DNA of 64,000 bases from an uncultured Treponema sp. (GCA_946186185.1 CAMHMJ010000010.1:1-64000), one strand, 5' to 3'; positions 36,144-46,035 are shown, counted from the first letter of the stretch. Notes: a model not told the origin generated them from the letters alone. Numbers and translations: made by a program.

Positions 36144-39100
36144 ATGAAAATTAAAATTTTACAGGATTCTGGAAGGCGCTGCGCCTGGACTGACCGCAAA
36201 GACGGATATTTTGAACTTTCTTGCTCTAAAGAAATTGGAAACAGTGGCTATCATCGGGTGAACACAACGCTGTTCTCCGGCTTTTCTGTGGGCGGACATC
36301 CTTTTAATCAGGCTAAAAATATTGAAGTTTTCCCGGAAGGCTTCGTTCTGAACTATGATTCCGCCGGTTCAAGTTCTGGCAGTGGCTTTGGCACTGGCAG
36401 CGGTATTGCAGGTTCCCTTTTGCTTAGCGAACAGGCTTTCTGGATTGGACGAGCAAAGAATTTTGGTATTTTTGGCTTAAATTTTAATTTTCCAAATGAA
36501 ATTCCATCTGTAAATGCAATTTCTGACCATTACGCAGAAATCCGCAATGAAAACGTTGAATATTCTGTGGACGGACATGGTTCCATGCCTGAAGCAGACT
36601 CGAACAGTATGGTTTCCGGTGAAGGCGCTTCCGGCGGAAAAAGGGAACGGGAGCCGGTTTACCTGAAAAATAACCCGGAATGGAAATTATTCGAAAAAGA
36701 CGGCGTATATGTTCTGGATTCAGGGCTTGGCGTAGCTATTGCAGCCGGCTTTGATTTTTACTACAAGGCAGAAACCACTTCCGTTGAGCTCTATGAACGC
36801 AATTCCGATGAAAAATTAATCGAAAAATATGAACAGCTTCGGAAAGCAGGCCTTTTCCCGTGCAGTGCTATTCAGACAGCTGGTACTTCTGGAGAAGACG
36901 CAGCTTCCGGCTCCTCGTCGAAGGACTGTGTGGCTAGTGGCTGGTACATTGTTTTTGAAAAAAATCCAGGCTGTGCCGTAGAAAAAGCGGTGCGCCTTGT
37001 AAAAGAAAATGCTGTTGCTGCTCACTGCACGACAATTCATAACTTCCTTGATAAATGCCAGCTGGATACCGGCGATACCAATTTTAATCAGGCTGTACAG
37101 TGGGCCCGATTCAGCGCCTGGCTTCTGGCAACAAAAGACCACGATTCCAATTACCGGGGAATCTGGGCCGGTCTTCCCTGGTTCCGGGACAACTGGGGCC
37201 GCGACACCTTTATCTCCCTGTGCGGAACGCTGCTTGTAAGCGGCTGCTTTGACGAGGCACGGGATGTTCTTCTGGGCTTTGCAGGCTTCCAGAACCTTAA
37301 TCCAAAAACTAAAACCTACGGCCGCATTCCAAACCGATACCGAAATGCGGAAGATGTTATCTACAATACGGCGGACGGAACCCTCTGGTTCGTACGCGCT
37401 CTCTGGGAATATGTTCAGTATTCCGGGGACACAAGCGTGCTTTCCGAGCTTTCTAAAACCGTGGAAATTGCACTGGATGCAGACATTGCCCGCTCTGACG
37501 GAAACGGCTTTTTAAAGCACGGCGACGCAGATACCTGGATGGACGCCCGGATTGCAGGAAAAGATCCGTGGTCACCGCGAGGAGACCGGGCAAACGATAT
37601 TCAGGCACTGTGGTATACCGCGCTGAAGCTTGGCGCAAAAATCATGAAGCTGTCCGGAAAAAACGATAAGGCCAATGTATACTCAAGCATGGCGGACAAG
37701 GTTCGAACTTCCTTTACCAACTTTTTCTGGAATGCAGACTGCAGGGCTCTTGCTGATCACCTTCCGGAAGGCGGTTATGGTGAATGGGCAAAAGACATGC
37801 GCGTTCGTCCCAACCAGCTTTTTGCCATAACGGTACCTTCCGTACTCTCCGACGGCGATGAAAATTTCATAAGTGAAGAAATAACTAAAAATGTGATGGA
37901 AAACGTATACCGGGAGCTTGTAAATCCATTCGGACTCTACAGCCTTTCGCCGGAAGACCCGATTTTCCACGGCGAACACGAAAACCCGTCACTCTACAAT
38001 AAGGACGCAGCCTACCACAACGGAACCATCTGGGAATGGAACAGCGGCCCTTACATTTCCGCCTGCGCACAGAATTGCGGCGGAACTCTGCCGGCTCAGG
38101 CCAGTGCAATTCTTCAGAATGAAGCAAAAATGATTCTTGAATTTGGATGCGCAGGTTCTTTAAGCGAAAACATTCACGCCCGTCCTGACGAAGAAGGAAA
38201 TCCTAAGCTTTCAGGAACCTTCAGCCAGGCATGGAGCGTTGCAGAATACGCAAGAAATATCCTGCAGGATGTTGTGGGTTTTGAACCACGACTTGCAGAG
38301 GACGCCCTGCGCCTTCACCCGTGTCTGCCGGCAGACTGCCACCAGTGGAAAGCAACATTGCCTTTCGGACGCGGCTGGGCACTTTCAGTGGATATCAAAC
38401 GCAAGGGAAAAAATTACGAATGTACTGCAGAATGGCTGACTGATGAACCATACGCATCTCTGCCGGAGCTTTCTTTGAACGGCCAGAAGCTGGAACCGGG
38501 TAAACCTGTTTCATTCAAAACGCCGGCAAAGGAAAAGAAACATTCTGCTTCACGAATGGAAGCAAACCATGTTGTAGAAAACTTTGGCGTTCCTGCAAAA
38601 TGGATAACGGAGCCGTTTGCAAAACACAATCTGTTTACAGAATGGAACGGTGCTGACCGCATCGAAAACTATCTTGAAAAACTGATTTTGAGCGGCAGAA
38701 TGAAGAGCAAAACCAGCGGAGGCGAAAATACCGCGGCTCTGGAGTGGTACTTTGACTCTGCCAGCTTTAAAAATGACTATGTTCTTGGAGCCCTGAATGT
38801 TGAACTGGGAGCCCTCTATTCAAAACGCTCTACGGTATTCCGAATTTGGGCACCTACAGCGCGCTCTGTAAGCGTTCTTCTGTATTCAGACGGCGACCCG
38901 GAAAAACAGAAAAATCCGGAAAAATCTGTTGTATTAAAGCGCCTTTCAGAACCGGGCTTTACCGGCATCTGGGAAGCAGAAGTTAAAGGCGACCTCCATG
39001 GAACCTACTACGAATACGAACTTTTAATTCACGGAGTTTACAACCATTCAGCAGATCCGTACGCTCACGCCTGCGGAATAAACGGCCTTCGTTCAATGGT

Positions 39101-40826
39101 TGTTGATATGAGCCGCACAAATCCGGAGGGCTGGGAAAAAACCGGAGCCCCTGCGGTTAAAAATCCTTCAAACGCAATCGTCTGGGAGGCCCATGTAGCC
39201 GACATTACCAGCGGAGAGTTCTGGAACGGTTCTTCCGACAAAAAACGGCTCTACACCGGCGTAAACGAAACCGGAACAACCTGCGACGGACAGCCAACGG
39301 GCTTTGACTACATCAAAAGTCTGGGAATAACCCATGTACAGTTCCTGCCTGTTTTTGATTTCCGTTCTGTGGATGAACGACGGGCCCGGGACAAGGACTA
39401 CATCGAAAAACCAACCTTCGGCGCATTCAACTGGGGCTACGACCCGGAAAATTACGGCGTTCCTGAAGGCTCATATTCCTCTGACCCGTACCACGGAGAG
39501 GTTAGAATCCGCGAGTTCAAAGAAATGGTTCAGGCCTTTAATCAGGAAGGAATCGGCGTTGTAATGGATGTTGTGTTCAACCATGTAAACGACGGCCTTC
39601 ATCAGGCTCTGGGAGTATGCGTACCGGGCTATTTCTTCAGAGTTGAAGGCTATTCCGGTGCCGGCGAAGACACCGCAAGCGAGCACGAAATGTTCCGCAA
39701 GTACATGGCAGACACCCTCTGCTTCTGGCTGAAGGAATACAAGCTTTCCGGCTTCCGCTTTGACCTGATGGGACTCCACGACGTTGATACGATGAATTAC
39801 TGCGAAGCAGCCCTTCGAAAAATCAAGAAGGATGTTCTGATTTACGGAGAAGGCTGGCAGATGTACAACGCCGGAAAAATGACGCCGGCAAGCATGTGCA
39901 ACGCCTACAAAATGCCGGGAATCGGGCACTTTAACGACGCGGTACGCTGCGGAATCAAAGGGCCGGTTTTCAGCGATACAGAACCGGGCTTCATCCACAA
40001 CGGAAACCGCCGGGAAGCGATAAAATTTGGAATTACGGGCGCCACCCTGCATCCGCAGATGGATTTTTCTAAAATCGAAGGCACCGCAAACCCGAACCCG
40101 TGGACTCAGTCTACCTGGACAAGCATAAATTACACGGAAATTCACGACAATATTACCCTGAACGACAAGCTTCGTCTGGTTGAACCAGGAAAACCTGAAG
40201 AATATTACCAGCAGCTTGTAAAAATGGCGATTTCTCTGGTAATGCTTTCTGAAGGAATGCCGATTCTGCATGCGGGAATGGAATTTATGCGCTCAAAAGA
40301 GATTCCTCAGGACATTCTGAATTCCGGCGCAACCTTCTACGATGTGGCAACTGCCCCGGACGGAAAATCCTACCTGAGGAACAGCTATAACGCCTGCGAC
40401 CGAATTAACGCCCTGAACTGGAAACAGGCCGCAGAAAAGAAGGAACTGGTCGACTACGTCCGAAAGCTGATTGAGCTTAGAAAAGCACACCCTGCCTTCA
40501 GGATTGCCAGCGGAAAAACCTGCGCGGAAGCCCTTACCTTCCTGGACAACAAGGAATACAAGCTTCCGGAGCAGCTGATTATCTGGCAGATAAACGGAAA
40601 AACAGCCGGCGACAAATGGAAGACCATTCTTCTGTGCGCCAACCCGCTGAATGAAGAAATTCCGTTTGCTTTACCAGCCCTTTCTTCCGACAAGGAAAAG
40701 TGGACGCTGATTACAGACGGTGTAAACTTTACGGACTCTGCAGCAGACAGCGGCGACACCGTATTTGCAGCAGGCGGAAAGGTGAGCCTTAAGCCAAAAA
40801 CGGTTACCGTATTTGCCATAAAATAA
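36144..40826 (+). CDS. Fused amylo-alpha-1,6-glucosidase (GH133) and type I pullulanase (GH13)
   Basis: 1560 residues with no signal peptide, so presumably cytoplasmic. The N-terminal half (about 1-750) is a glycogen-debranching (GDE_C) enzyme: WAGLPWFRDNWGRDTF near 345, WMDARIAGKDPWSPRGDRAN near 467, and HNGTIWEWNSG near 630. From about 860 a CBM48-like domain leads into a pullulanase: FNWGYDPENY near 1094, nucleophile Asp1207 (GFRFDLMG), acid Glu1236 (YGEGW) and Asp1335 (EIHDN). Both halves cleave alpha-1,6 links, probably in glycogen or imported maltodextrin. Ser/Gly-rich inserts lie at about 74-90, 150-175 and 247-268. The two enzymes are normally separate genes. Confidence 0.9.
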   Translation: MKIKILQDSGRRCAWTDRKDGYFELSCSKEIGNSGYHRVNTTLFSGFSVGGHPFNQAKNIEVFPEGFVLNYDSAGSSSGSGFGTGSGIAGSLLLSEQAFWIGRAKNFGIFGLNFNFPNEIPSVNAISDHYAEIRNENVEYSVDGHGSMPEADSNSMVSGEGASGGKREREPVYLKNNPEWKLFEKDGVYVLDSGLGVAIAAGFDFYYKAETTSVELYERNSDEKLIEKYEQLRKAGLFPCSAIQTAGTSGEDAASGSSSKDCVASGWYIVFEKNPGCAVEKAVRLVKENAVAAHCTTIHNFLDKCQLDTGDTNFNQAVQWARFSAWLLATKDHDSNYRGIWAGLPWFRDNWGRDTFISLCGTLLVSGCFDEARDVLLGFAGFQNLNPKTKTYGRIPNRYRNAEDVIYNTADGTLWFVRALWEYVQYSGDTSVLSELSKTVEIALDADIARSDGNGFLKHGDADTWMDARIAGKDPWSPRGDRANDIQALWYTALKLGAKIMKLSGKNDKANVYSSMADKVRTSFTNFFWNADCRALADHLPEGGYGEWAKDMRVRPNQLFAITVPSVLSDGDENFISEEITKNVMENVYRELVNPFGLYSLSPEDPIFHGEHENPSLYNKDAAYHNGTIWEWNSGPYISACAQNCGGTLPAQASAILQNEAKMILEFGCAGSLSENIHARPDEEGNPKLSGTFSQAWSVAEYARNILQDVVGFEPRLAEDALRLHPCLPADCHQWKATLPFGRGWALSVDIKRKGKNYECTAEWLTDEPYASLPELSLNGQKLEPGKPVSFKTPAKEKKHSASRMEANHVVENFGVPAKWITEPFAKHNLFTEWNGADRIENYLEKLILSGRMKSKTSGGENTAALEWYFDSASFKNDYVLGALNVELGALYSKRSTVFRIWAPTARSVSVLLYSDGDPEKQKNPEKSVVLKRLSEPGFTGIWEAEVKGDLHGTYYEYELLIHGVYNHSADPYAHACGINGLRSMVVDMSRTNPEGWEKTGAPAVKNPSNAIVWEAHVADITSGEFWNGSSDKKRLYTGVNETGTTCDGQPTGFDYIKSLGITHVQFLPVFDFRSVDERRARDKDYIEKPTFGAFNWGYDPENYGVPEGSYSSDPYHGEVRIREFKEMVQAFNQEGIGVVMDVVFNHVNDGLHQALGVCVPGYFFRVEGYSGAGEDTASEHEMFRKYMADTLCFWLKEYKLSGFRFDLMGLHDVDTMNYCEAALRKIKKDVLIYGEGWQMYNAGKMTPASMCNAYKMPGIGHFNDAVRCGIKGPVFSDTEPGFIHNGNRREAIKFGITGATLHPQMDFSKIEGTANPNPWTQSTWTSINYTEIHDNITLNDKLRLVEPGKPEEYYQQLVKMAISLVMLSEGMPILHAGMEFMRSKEIPQDILNSGATFYDVATAPDGKSYLRNSYNACDRINALNWKQAAEKKELVDYVRKLIELRKAHPAFRIASGKTCAEALTFLDNKEYKLPEQLIIWQINGKTAGDKWKTILLCANPLNEEIPFALPALSSDKEKWTLITDGVNFTDSAADSGDTVFAAGGKVSLKPKTVTVFAIK

Positions 40827-40828
40827 TG

Positions 40829-40945
40829 TGCCAGGGATGCGAAAGGGGCGAGGGCCTTGCCCGAAGCCGTGCCACATGCGGCTGCAAAGCAGGCGGATGT
40901 GGTACCGACCGTGAGGGTAGCCTGTAGCAGCCCGCCCGGGCACCC
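40829..40945. repeat. Intergenic multi-hairpin element
   Basis: It contains CCACAT (40872-40877) pairing with ATGTGG (40897-40902), and inside it CTGC-AAA-GCAG (40882-40892). The ends (GTGCC ... GGCAC) are also complementary. The trinucleotide-loop style is shared with the element at 52222-52340. No coding potential. Confidence 0.55.
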
Positions 40946-40988
40946 AAAAAAAGAAAAAAGCACAAAAATTTTTATCAAAAATATCAAT

Positions 40989-41023
40989 ACCTATTGACTT
41001 AGTAGGTAATTAAACGTTATAAC
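40989..41023 (+). promoter_or_regulatory. Promoter and overlapping palindrome of the amino-acid-binding protein gene
   Basis: TTGACT (40994-40999), 18 nt, TATAAC (41018-41023). The inverted repeat ACCTA-n9-TAGGT (40989-41007) covers the -35 box. Its layout resembles Rrf2-type operators, as recalled from that family; the regulator is not shown. Confidence 0.6.
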
Positions 41024-41085
41024 AGACTTATCAGATGCAGGTGACACCGGCAAAGCCTGCAAAAAAATCAAAACGAGGTGAAAAT

Positions 41086-41913
41086 ATGAAAACATTTGAA
41101 AAAATTGCGTCAGCTCTGGCGCTTCTTCTTGCACTGGCTCCACTTTCTGCAAAGCCAAAATTCCGTTCGGTTGAACAGATTAAAAAAAGCGGAACAATTA
41201 AAATTGCCGTTTTCAGCGACAAAAAACCATTCGGCTATGTTGATGAATACGGAAAATATCAGGGCTACGATGTATATTTTGGCGACAGAATCGCTAAGGA
41301 TTTGGGCGTAAAGGTAAAATACGTTCCGGTTGAGGCTGCTGCCCGCGTAGAAGTTCTTCAGACAGGAAAGGTTGACCTTGTTCTTGCTAACTTCACAGTA
41401 ACTCCGGAGCGTGCAGAAAAGGTTGATTTTGCACTCCCATACATGAAATGCGCACTTGGCGTAGTTTCCAACGAAAAAAAGGACTATATCACTGATGTAG
41501 AGCAGCTTAAGGGAAAAACACTGATTATCAGCAAGGGAACTACAGCAGAAACTTACTTTACACAGAACTATCCGGAAGTAAATCTTTTGAAGTTCGACCA
41601 GTATTCTGAAGCTTACAATGCTCTTCTTGATGGTCGCGGAGTTGGTCTTTCAACAGACAACACTGAAGTTCTTGCATGGGCTATTGAAAATCCTGGATTT
41701 GCAGTTGGAATTGACAGCCTGGGAAGCCTGGACACAATTGCACCGGCTGTAACAAAGGGAAACGCTTCACTTTTGAACTGGATCAACGATGAAATCAAGG
41801 CTCTTGCCGGCGAAAAGTTCTTCCACGCTGACTATGAAGCAACATTGCGTGCCGTTTACGGTGAAAACTCAGACGCAGACGCGCTGGTTGTAGAAGGCGG
41901 AAAAGTAGAATAA
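41086..41913 (+). CDS. Amino acid ABC transporter substrate-binding protein (SBP_bac_3)
   Basis: 275 residues. The signal peptide is cleaved near ALAPLSAKP, then comes the family 3 solute-binding fold: SGTIKIAVFSDKKPFGYVDE near 40, LVLANFTVTPERAEKVDF near 104, and GLSTDNTEVLAWA. Suits a polar or sulfur amino acid. No permease or ATPase adjoins; the binding-protein-less set at 23633-25737 is a candidate partner. GAGG before the ATG at 41086 fixes the start; the open frame from 41035 adds a basic stretch incompatible with a signal peptide. Confidence 0.9.
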   Translation: MKTFEKIASALALLLALAPLSAKPKFRSVEQIKKSGTIKIAVFSDKKPFGYVDEYGKYQGYDVYFGDRIAKDLGVKVKYVPVEAAARVEVLQTGKVDLVLANFTVTPERAEKVDFALPYMKCALGVVSNEKKDYITDVEQLKGKTLIISKGTTAETYFTQNYPEVNLLKFDQYSEAYNALLDGRGVGLSTDNTEVLAWAIENPGFAVGIDSLGSLDTIAPAVTKGNASLLNWINDEIKALAGEKFFHADYEATLRAVYGENSDADALVVEGGKVE

Positions 41914-41988
41914 ATTGCTGTCTCGTCAGGCTTACAAACAGGTCTGCCGACAAAAGTTATAATTTTTGACCAGTTGTTTAGATATTTG

Positions 41989-42145
41989 GGCGCGAACCTG
42001 TTCACCAACGGGTGTTACAGGGGCCCGCTCACGCTTGGTCTCAGGGGCTGTCCAAAAAGAATTGGACAGCCCCTTCGCCTTTCTTCGGGCTTCAGTCATA
42101 CTTCCTTCAGCCCTCGAAACCCCTTCCATACCCGCGCGCGGCGGA
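41989..42145. repeat. Intergenic element with a strong hairpin
   Basis: A perfect 12-base stem, GGGGCTGTCCAA (42044-42055) and TTGGACAGCCCC (42062-42073), sits in GC-rich sequence between convergent genes. There is no T-tract next to it, so termination would be atypical. The rest of 41914-42156 shows nothing coding. Confidence 0.6.
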
Positions 42146-42156
42146 TACTTCATTTT

Positions 42157-45100
42157 TTAGCACAACTTTACAATCTTTTCGATTTCTGCATCTGGATTTT
42201 TCCACCATTCAGAGCTCCAGAGCCGGTAGATTTTCCAGCCACGAGATTCCAGATATTTCTGGCGGTGGTAGTCTCGTTCTCTGGTTGAATTAGAATCCTT
42301 GTACAGATTAAAGTCGCATTCAATTCCCAGAACATAGGCGCCGTCTTTCTTTACTGCAAAGTCGATGCAGTAACCGCCGATTCCCACATTTGCATAAACA
42401 TCCAGGCCCCGTTCCTTCAGCTTCTGGAAAACTTCCTCTTCAAACGGAGTATCGTTTCCGTAGAAATCGCTTAAATGTACATTGTCCGTAAGGTTATCCA
42501 GAATTGTTCGTGTAAGCTCAACATTTCCTTCACTTACGGCAAAGCAGTACTCAAGATATTTTTTGAGGTAAGCCGGTCCCTGGTTTTTAAGGCCGCTTAC
42601 ATCCAGCTCAGAAGGATTTATCGAAGTTACAATGTGAATCTTTTTCTTTGAACGGCTGATTGCAACGTTCAGACGGTTTTCGCCGCCTTCGTTGTTAAGC
42701 CAGCCGAAGTTTCGGAAAATCTTTCCCTGCTCGTTCTTTGCAAAACCTACCGAGAAGATGATGATGTCCCGTTCGTCTCCCTGTACATTTTCGATATTCT
42801 TTACAAAAAGGCTCTTGTCTTCACCGTCTTCCTTGCGCACGCGCTCGCTGGCAATCATGGCTTCAAAATCCTTGTCCCGGGCACATTCTTCATCGATGCA
42901 GTCTTCAACCATGTCGTGCTGGTGGGAGTTGAAAGTAATGATTCCGATTGTTTCGTTCTTTTTTCGCTCAGCAAAAATCTGCTTAATCAGTTTTACGCAG
43001 TATTCTGCTTCCTTGCGGTTTGCGGTGTTAATCCACCTTCCGTCCTCGATTTTGTGAACCTCAATCGGCGAAGTTTCCGGTGTAGATACATTCGGAGAAA
43101 CGATGAGTTTTCCGTCGTAGAACGCATGATTTGAAAAAGCGATAAGCTCTTCGTACTTTGAGCGGTAGTGATACTGAAGCATAACGTCCTTGTACTTGTA
43201 TTTTGCAAGGTCAAGAAGACTTGGCTCTTCCAGTGCTTCATTTGAGTCTTCGTCTTCGGCAAGCTCGTCCGGATTTTCTTCAAAACGGCCGGTAAACAGC
43301 TTTGTAGGGCGAAGCTGCTTTGTATCTCCCGCAATTACAACCTTGTTTGCACGGTAAATCGAAGGAATACCTTTTTCTACGAACATCTGGGATGCTTCAT
43401 CAAAAATTACGATGTCAAAAATGCCGTGCTGGAGCGGTATCAGTTCGGAAACAACTTCCGGAGTCATCATCCAGATTTTTATGCTGTCAAAAAGCTCCAG
43501 CTTGTATTTTGTGATAAAGCGGCTTACGCTCATCTTGCGGGAAGTTTCAAGTGCCCGCTTGATTTCGTTCTGTCGCTTTGACTTTGTCAGGTTCAGCATG
43601 TACTGAGCCAGCTTGATTTCCGTATTTTTAATGGTATCCTTGGTTTTCTTTGCTTTTTCCGTGTCAATCTGCTTAACCAGGGCGTCAAAATTCTTGATTT
43701 TAAGAACTGCATCCTTGTTTTCGGCTTCGAATTTTGAAAGGTGAATGTTCAGAATGTAGTTGAAAAGCTCTCTGTCGGTTTCGGCATAGCTCAAATCCGG
43801 AAGAATTTCGTGGAGCTGGAGGAGCGCCTTAAAATAGACAATTTCCTGGTCATTTCGGCCGCCAAACATTTCCTTTGATTCAAGATACAGCGGCAAATCT
43901 TTAATTGTGTTTACAAAGTTTTCCCGGTTTTTGAAAAATGCCTTGAGGATTTTTCCCTGCTTGCAGGCAGCGTAGTCTTTTAAGAAGGTTTTTGCTTCTT
44001 TTTTAACCTGTCGTTTTACGCCACCCCGCTTGAAGAAAGAAAGATTTGCCGCCTCGTCCAGACCAGATTTTTTGTCCTCAAAGAAAACGGAAAGCTCTGC
44101 GCTCTGGTACTCGGTTAAATCGCTTTTGATGTATTCAACCCACGGGGAAGCAGTACTGGTCTTAAGATAAAATGCGGTTTTTGAGCACAAATCCTCGTCC
44201 AGGAAGATGTCCCGGGCGGCTTCCAGCTCGGCGTAGTTCATTTCAAAAAGCTTTGGATCGGCGCCGTTCTGAATTTTCATCAGGGCTTTTACGCCATTCA
44301 TGTCTTTTGAATCGATTTTGTGGGAGTTTTCATAGAGAATATAAGGCTGAACCCCCAGCTTTCCATCTGCATAGATTTTGTCGGCAATAACGCTTAGGGC
44401 GCTTACATCGCTGTCGATTTTCTGAGAAACCGTCATCAGTTCGGTTGTGCGCTTACTTGTGTCGGCGGCGCTGGAAAGCATTCCGGAAACCTGCTTGTAA
44501 AAGTCGTCCTTGTTTCCTACGTCGTCGATTAAAAGGGCATAGCGGGAAAGCTCCCCCAGTCGGGAATAAACTACATCCAGCGCAGTTTTCTTTTCTGAAA
44601 CCATCAGAACGGTTTTGTCCTGAAGCACAAAATGCGAAATAAGACTGGTGATAATCTGTGATTTTCCGGTTCCCGGAGGTCCCTGAATTACCAGCTGGTC
44701 CAGATTGTTGATTGTATCAATTACCTGCTCCTGGGAGCTGTTCAGACTGTTGATGTAAAGGAGATTTTTTTCCGAAATATCAGTGAGCTTCTGCTCGTTA
44801 GCGGCGCTTTCCTTTTCGCCAAAATCGCTGCTTTCGTTTACAGTCGAGAATGAAGAAAGAAGGTCGTTTATCTGCTTGGTGCTCAGGTTTTTCTCAAGCA
44901 GTTCGTCGTAATCCTTCTGAATGGTGCTGTCACAAATCTGGTAGCGGCCGATTACAAGATTTTTTACGATTGTAAGCTCGCCCTTGTTGTACTTCGGAAA
45001 ATCCTTCTGGGTGTAATTAAAGAATTTTACAACTTTTTCAATTTCCGGCTCCTGAAGGACAAGATCGTTTTCCTTGTAGAAATTGATACAGCCGTTGATT

Positions 45101-45933
45101 GTTTCGGTTTCACTCTTGAAATTGTCTTCCGGATCCGGATTTGGAAGGGGTTTTCGAACTCCGTTGAACTTGTCGTTTGCAAGAATCAGCGCATTGTTAA
45201 AAATGCCGTCTCGGGAAGAATCCCGGGTGAGCACAATCTGACTTGAGTTTTTTTCGGCTTTTACAGGGAAGAAGAAAAGCGGTGCCCGAACATCGAACTC
45301 GCCCTTCTGGAATTTTCCCATTACAAAAGGATAGGCAATCCAAAGGTTGTTCTGTCCCTTGTCCTTAAAATCCTTGTTTGTTTCGCGCAAAAGCTGAACC
45401 ACTTTTTTGTAGGTAGAAAGGGCATTTCCACGACGAGCTGTTCCTGCGCTGTCTGAAATGTCTATGGAACCGGAATTTCCCGGCAATTCGTCGTTTTTGA
45501 TTACAACCTTATTTTTCTTTCCAAAAAGAAGGTCTAAAATTTCCTGAGGAGCGTCCTCTGCAAGGTCGCAGCCGTCTTTGTTCCGCAAGGTTCCAGAATA
45601 CAAAAGACGGTTTCGCTTATTCAGCGTGATAAGATTTTTTTCAAGCTCTTTAAGGGTTTTGGTAACTTCCGCGGTCAGAGGAGCGGCAACATCCTTGTCA
45701 TCGAATTTAGCGACCGCATCCAGAAACTGCTGTCCGTAATTATCAATAAAGCTTTTTCCAACTCCGTGGATTCCTTCAAAATCCCGAAGAACCTTCGGAT
45801 GGTATTTTGCAATTTCCTGCAAAGATTCGTCACTGCACACAACCGGCGCGCGCCCTGTTTTGATTTTTTCCTTATTTTTAATTGAATCTCTTAATGCAAC
45901 GAGTTTCTGGTACAACTGCTGATTGTCGCTCAT
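42157..45933 (-). CDS. HRDC-SF1 helicase-Vsr-like nuclease protein
   Basis: 1258 residues. An HRDC-like domain (about 1-75, SDESLQEIAKYHPKVLRDFEGIHGVGKSFIDNYG) is followed by a UPF1-like superfamily 1 helicase core. Walker A is IQGPPGTGKSQ near 417, Walker B IVIFDEASQM near 845, QYHYRSKYEELIAFSN near 930, NVQGDERDIIIFSVG near 1050 and LNVAISRSKKKIHIV near 1085. The C-terminal nuclease is Vsr/MTES_1575-like (CIDFAV, GIECD, RDYHRQKYLESRGWKIYRLWS, about 1150-1258). Known relatives (DUF4011-type helicase-nucleases) are suspected anti-phage or repair proteins. It is a lone gene with CGGAG before the ATG and a TATAAT upstream. Confidence 0.82.
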   Translation of the reverse strand: MSDNQQLYQKLVALRDSIKNKEKIKTGRAPVVCSDESLQEIAKYHPKVLRDFEGIHGVGKSFIDNYGQQFLDAVAKFDDKDVAAPLTAEVTKTLKELEKNLITLNKRNRLLYSGTLRNKDGCDLAEDAPQEILDLLFGKKNKVVIKNDELPGNSGSIDISDSAGTARRGNALSTYKKVVQLLRETNKDFKDKGQNNLWIAYPFVMGKFQKGEFDVRAPLFFFPVKAEKNSSQIVLTRDSSRDGIFNNALILANDKFNGVRKPLPNPDPEDNFKSETETINGCINFYKENDLVLQEPEIEKVVKFFNYTQKDFPKYNKGELTIVKNLVIGRYQICDSTIQKDYDELLEKNLSTKQINDLLSSFSTVNESSDFGEKESAANEQKLTDISEKNLLYINSLNSSQEQVIDTINNLDQLVIQGPPGTGKSQIITSLISHFVLQDKTVLMVSEKKTALDVVYSRLGELSRYALLIDDVGNKDDFYKQVSGMLSSAADTSKRTTELMTVSQKIDSDVSALSVIADKIYADGKLGVQPYILYENSHKIDSKDMNGVKALMKIQNGADPKLFEMNYAELEAARDIFLDEDLCSKTAFYLKTSTASPWVEYIKSDLTEYQSAELSVFFEDKKSGLDEAANLSFFKRGGVKRQVKKEAKTFLKDYAACKQGKILKAFFKNRENFVNTIKDLPLYLESKEMFGGRNDQEIVYFKALLQLHEILPDLSYAETDRELFNYILNIHLSKFEAENKDAVLKIKNFDALVKQIDTEKAKKTKDTIKNTEIKLAQYMLNLTKSKRQNEIKRALETSRKMSVSRFITKYKLELFDSIKIWMMTPEVVSELIPLQHGIFDIVIFDEASQMFVEKGIPSIYRANKVVIAGDTKQLRPTKLFTGRFEENPDELAEDEDSNEALEEPSLLDLAKYKYKDVMLQYHYRSKYEELIAFSNHAFYDGKLIVSPNVSTPETSPIEVHKIEDGRWINTANRKEAEYCVKLIKQIFAERKKNETIGIITFNSHQHDMVEDCIDEECARDKDFEAMIASERVRKEDGEDKSLFVKNIENVQGDERDIIIFSVGFAKNEQGKIFRNFGWLNNEGGENRLNVAISRSKKKIHIVTSINPSELDVSGLKNQGPAYLKKYLEYCFAVSEGNVELTRTILDNLTDNVHLSDFYGNDTPFEEEVFQKLKERGLDVYANVGIGGYCIDFAVKKDGAYVLGIECDFNLYKDSNSTRERDYHRQKYLESRGWKIYRLWSSEWWKNPDAEIEKIVKLC

Positions 45934-46006
45934 TTATAAATCTCCGTAGATTAGTTAATTATTTCTATTATAGCATTATTTTACCCTTTATTGTATATGG
46001 ATTTTT

Positions 46007-46035
46007 TTGCCGTATTGGAGAGGGGATGGTATAAT
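46007..46035 (+). promoter_or_regulatory. Promoter of the 46-codon small gene
   Basis: TTGCCG (46007-46012), 17 nt, TATAAT (46030-46035) with the extended TGG before it. Gives a leader of about 50 nt. Confidence 0.65.

Noticed and set aside
39471..40271. 266-codon open frame antisense to the pullulanase half
   Set aside because: A long shadow frame opposite a strongly conserved gene, with no promoter, ribosome site or recognisable domain.
41035..41085. N-terminal extension of the amino-acid-binding protein
   Set aside because: It would place a basic stretch before the signal peptide. GAGG directly before 41086 marks the true start.
42044..42073. Rho-independent terminator
   Set aside because: The 12-base stem is strong, but no T-run follows on either strand. 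It is kept as an intergenic repeat.
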